A DNA stretch of 64,000 nucleotides, from NCBI GenBank assembly GCA_041391425.1, contig JAWKNZ010000008.1, forward strand, positions 177,269 to 241,268. Direction: 5' to 3'. The stretch is from JAWKNZ01 sp041391425 (lineage in GTDB: Bacteria; Bdellovibrionota_B; Oligoflexia; Oligoflexales; JAWKNZ01). The stretch's first letter is position 1. Every line of letters starts with the position of its first letter. The notes under the pieces were generated by a model. The model saw nothing but the letters and a program-made list of their open reading frames with translations. It had not been told where the DNA came from and searched no databases. The translations under genes were made by a program, and so were the position numbers. Shown in pieces: positions 62,336 through 64,000 of this stretch.

Positions 62336-63463
62336 TTAAAATGTTGCCATTGCCATTATAAACGCAGCAAAAAAGACATTTGCCAAACCAGTTGGTAGCA
62401 TAAACTTCCAACCCAAATTCATCAATTGATCATACCTAAATCTAGGTAATGTCCATCGCACCCAAACATAAAACCACATGAAAAATGCTGCTTTAAGTAA
62501 AAGAGCACCAACACCTAACAACGAGGCAATATTTTGACTGCCGGTCAATTCAACCAATGCGTCATAGGGAAGAAAAGGAATTTGCCAACCTCCAAAAAAG
62601 AAAATACTGCACAAACAGGATAAGACAAACATAGCTATATATTCAGCTAAGAAAAAAGCTGCAAACTTCGCCGAATTATACTCAGTGTGAAAACCAGCAA
62701 CTAGCTCGCTTTCTCCTTCGGCCAAGTCAAAAGGAGCTCTATTCGTTTCAGCAAACATGCTAATGATAAATAACATCAATGATAACGGCCCAACAATAAA
62801 ATAGCCTCTAAAAACACCCCAATTTAAAACAGTATCTTGGGCCATACAAATTTCATTAAGATCAAAAGTACCGAATACAAGCACCATCGGAACTAAAGCC
62901 AGACCTAACGGTATTTCATAGCTAATCATTTGCGCTGAAGCCCGCAAGGAGCCTAGCAAAGAAAATTTATTTGCAGAAGCCCAACCAGCAAGAGTAACAC
63001 CATAGACCCCAATTCCAGACATCGCCAAAATAAAAAGGAAGCCCACATCGAGATTGATAATACTCAATGGCACCCTATAACCACCAATAACTAAATCATT
63101 GCCAAAGGGAATCGCCGCCACCATTAGCATAGCAGGAAAAACACCAAACATTGGCGCCACCTGAAACCAAAATTTATATGCTTTAGCAGGAACAACTTCT
63201 TCCTTAAAAATCAGTTTTACCGTATCGGCTGCAACTTGCATCAAACCCCACAGCCTCGTACGTATAAACCCGATCTCTATCCCAACTCGATTGGGACCAC
63301 GCCTTCGTTGCATAAGAGCAGGGCCACGCCTTTCGAGCCAAATCATAAGAGGTGGGATCTGCAAACAACCGCCAATAACAACGGCAATCTTAATAAGAGT
63401 TGCTACAAATTGAACAAGAAAATCATTGACCTCAATAGGCCCAAAGCCAAGATCTAATCCCAC
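62336..63463 (-). CDS. nuoH: NADH-quinone oxidoreductase subunit H
   Basis: Subunit at the junction of the two arms of complex I, next to the quinone site. A 375-residue protein with about eight helices and the family motifs WLERRGPALMQRRRGPNRVG, LRASAQMISYEIPLGL and ETNRAPFDLAEGESELVAGFHTEY. Its start overlaps the nuoA stop by ten bases. Confidence 0.96.
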   Translation of the reverse strand: MGLDLGFGPIEVNDFLVQFVATLIKIAVVIGGCLQIPPLMIWLERRGPALMQRRRGPNRVGIEIGFIRTRLWGLMQVAADTVKLIFKEEVVPAKAYKFWFQVAPMFGVFPAMLMVAAIPFGNDLVIGGYRVPLSIINLDVGFLFILAMSGIGVYGVTLAGWASANKFSLLGSLRASAQMISYEIPLGLALVPMVLVFGTFDLNEICMAQDTVLNWGVFRGYFIVGPLSLMLFIISMFAETNRAPFDLAEGESELVAGFHTEYNSAKFAAFFLAEYIAMFVLSCLCSIFFFGGWQIPFLPYDALVELTGSQNIASLLGVGALLLKAAFFMWFYVWVRWTLPRFRYDQLMNLGWKFMLPTGLANVFFAAFIMAMATF

Positions 63464-63807
63464 TCCAGCGCTCCCCTCTTAACAACATAAATATAACCAG
63501 ATACTAAAATGCACATAAAAACAAAAACTTCTATAAACCCAAACCACCCCAAAGACTTAAATGTCCGGGCCCATAAAAACAAAAATATGGCTTCAATGTC
63601 AAATAAGATAAATAAAATTGCAGTCATATAGAACTTAACACTCATCCGCGACTGCTCATGCACCTGCGGCACACCACATTCATAAGTTTCCAACTTTATC
63701 GGATTTGGCTTCTTAGGTCCCAAAAGCCGGGATAGACTTGAAAGGGCGATTCCAAGTACAATACCAATAACCAGAACAATCAATACAGGCAAATATGGAT
63801 TCATCAT
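63454..63807 (-). CDS. nuoA: NADH-quinone oxidoreductase subunit A
   Basis: A 117-residue, three-helix subunit at the arm junction of complex I. The conserved loop reads YECGVPQVHEQSRMSVKFYMTAILFILFDIEAIFLFLWA, with the Cys and the acidic FDIEA. It is the first gene of the operon. Only 66 bases separate it from divergent gpsA. Confidence 0.96.
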   Translation of the reverse strand: MMNPYLPVLIVLVIGIVLGIALSSLSRLLGPKKPNPIKLETYECGVPQVHEQSRMSVKFYMTAILFILFDIEAIFLFLWARTFKSLGWFGFIEVFVFMCILVSGYIYVVKRGALEWD

Positions 63808-63873
63808 TCATTCCAAACAAATTAAAAAGATCTAAGAAATGTGAACTATAGCCTCAATCATTAGGATTCACAA

Positions 63874-64000
63874 ATGCAAACCGACAAAAAAGAAACTGTA
63901 GTAGTTCTAGGTGCTGGAAATTTTGGCACTTGCCTAGCTCAACATTTAGCTACAGTCGGACATAATGTAAAAATTTGGGCAAGAGATCCACAAATATCTG
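63874..64000 (+). CDS. gpsA: NAD(P)-dependent glycerol-3-phosphate dehydrogenase, N-terminal part
   Basis: The first 42 residues, cut by the window end. MQTDKKETVVVLGAGNFGTC carries the Rossmann GxGxxG of GpsA (GAGNFGTCLAQHLA) and continues HNVKIWARDP, the usual NAD-binding second strand. AGGA lies seven bases before the ATG. The enzyme makes glycerol-3-phosphate for phospholipids. Confidence 0.9.
   Translation, partial: MQTDKKETVVVLGAGNFGTCLAQHLATVGHNVKIWARDPQIS

Overview
The window is an AT-rich bacterial chromosome segment with dense, mostly operon-organised genes. Several things point to a Gram-negative bacterium of the Bdellovibrionota/Oligoflexia type: a TIGR02147-family regulator (a family best known from Bdellovibrio-like bacteria and Fibrobacter), many secreted lipoproteins including one with a CGTEVGNG mature N-terminus, a pilB-pilT-pilC cassette, heme A biosynthesis, a di-heme peroxidase, and a Gld-type ABC system followed by a DUF4340 protein. 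This placement is inference. No rRNA, CRISPR array, phage or insertion sequence was seen.

Layout. 1-10 kb: a lipoprotein gene, tRNA-Leu(GAG), secG, tRNA-Phe(GAA), map, a NifU-like gene, a 2-hydroxyacid dehydrogenase, then heme A genes (ctaA, ctaB) with a Cox11-like gene that lacks the copper cysteines and a 49-residue membrane protein, a frameshifted bcp, the TIGR02147 regulator and a RluA-type synthase. 10-20 kb: threonine catabolism (kbl-tdh), queG, a VOC protein, aroE, ribF, a TVP38/DedA-like protein and two unknown envelope proteins. 20-27 kb: di-heme peroxidase, type IV pilus motor genes, two unknown genes. 27-33 kb: PduO-type adenosyltransferase, an HU-like gene, trpS and oppBCDF, every one interrupted by small indels. 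33-39 kb: oppA, a penicillin-acylase-family hydrolase, a repeat lipoprotein, panD. 39.8-44.7 kb: a Gld-like ABC operon whose ATPase gene has two frameshifts. 44.9-47.5 kb: a disrupted NlpC/P60-like lipoprotein gene with a membrane-rich continuation, and a small secreted protein. 47.6-54.9 kb: a five-gene operon of secreted or lipid-anchored proteins of unknown function. 55.5-63.8 kb: lgt and the membrane-arm genes of complex I (nuoA-H-J-K-L-M-N). The window ends in the start of gpsA.

Best candidate for an undescribed system: the five-gene lipoprotein operon at 47.6-54.9 kb. It combines a lipase-like protein with an intact GYSRG elbow, a probable relative in which that serine is glycine (GYGRG), a secreted protein with no recognised family, and two lipoproteins at the operon ends that share the motif G[IV]DK-x-x-HFF followed by ATGV-x-S-x-AD-x-x-AN. 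Second, three intergenic long-hairpin elements (14.9, 19.9 and 39.4 kb) share a central TACAT/GTACAT core inside nested inverted arms.

Main caution: about 17 predicted small indels, nearly all deletions in short homopolymers, disrupt otherwise canonical genes, and most lie between 27.2 and 32.3 kb. Local sequence error is the simplest explanation. Genes marked pseudogene here may be intact in the organism.
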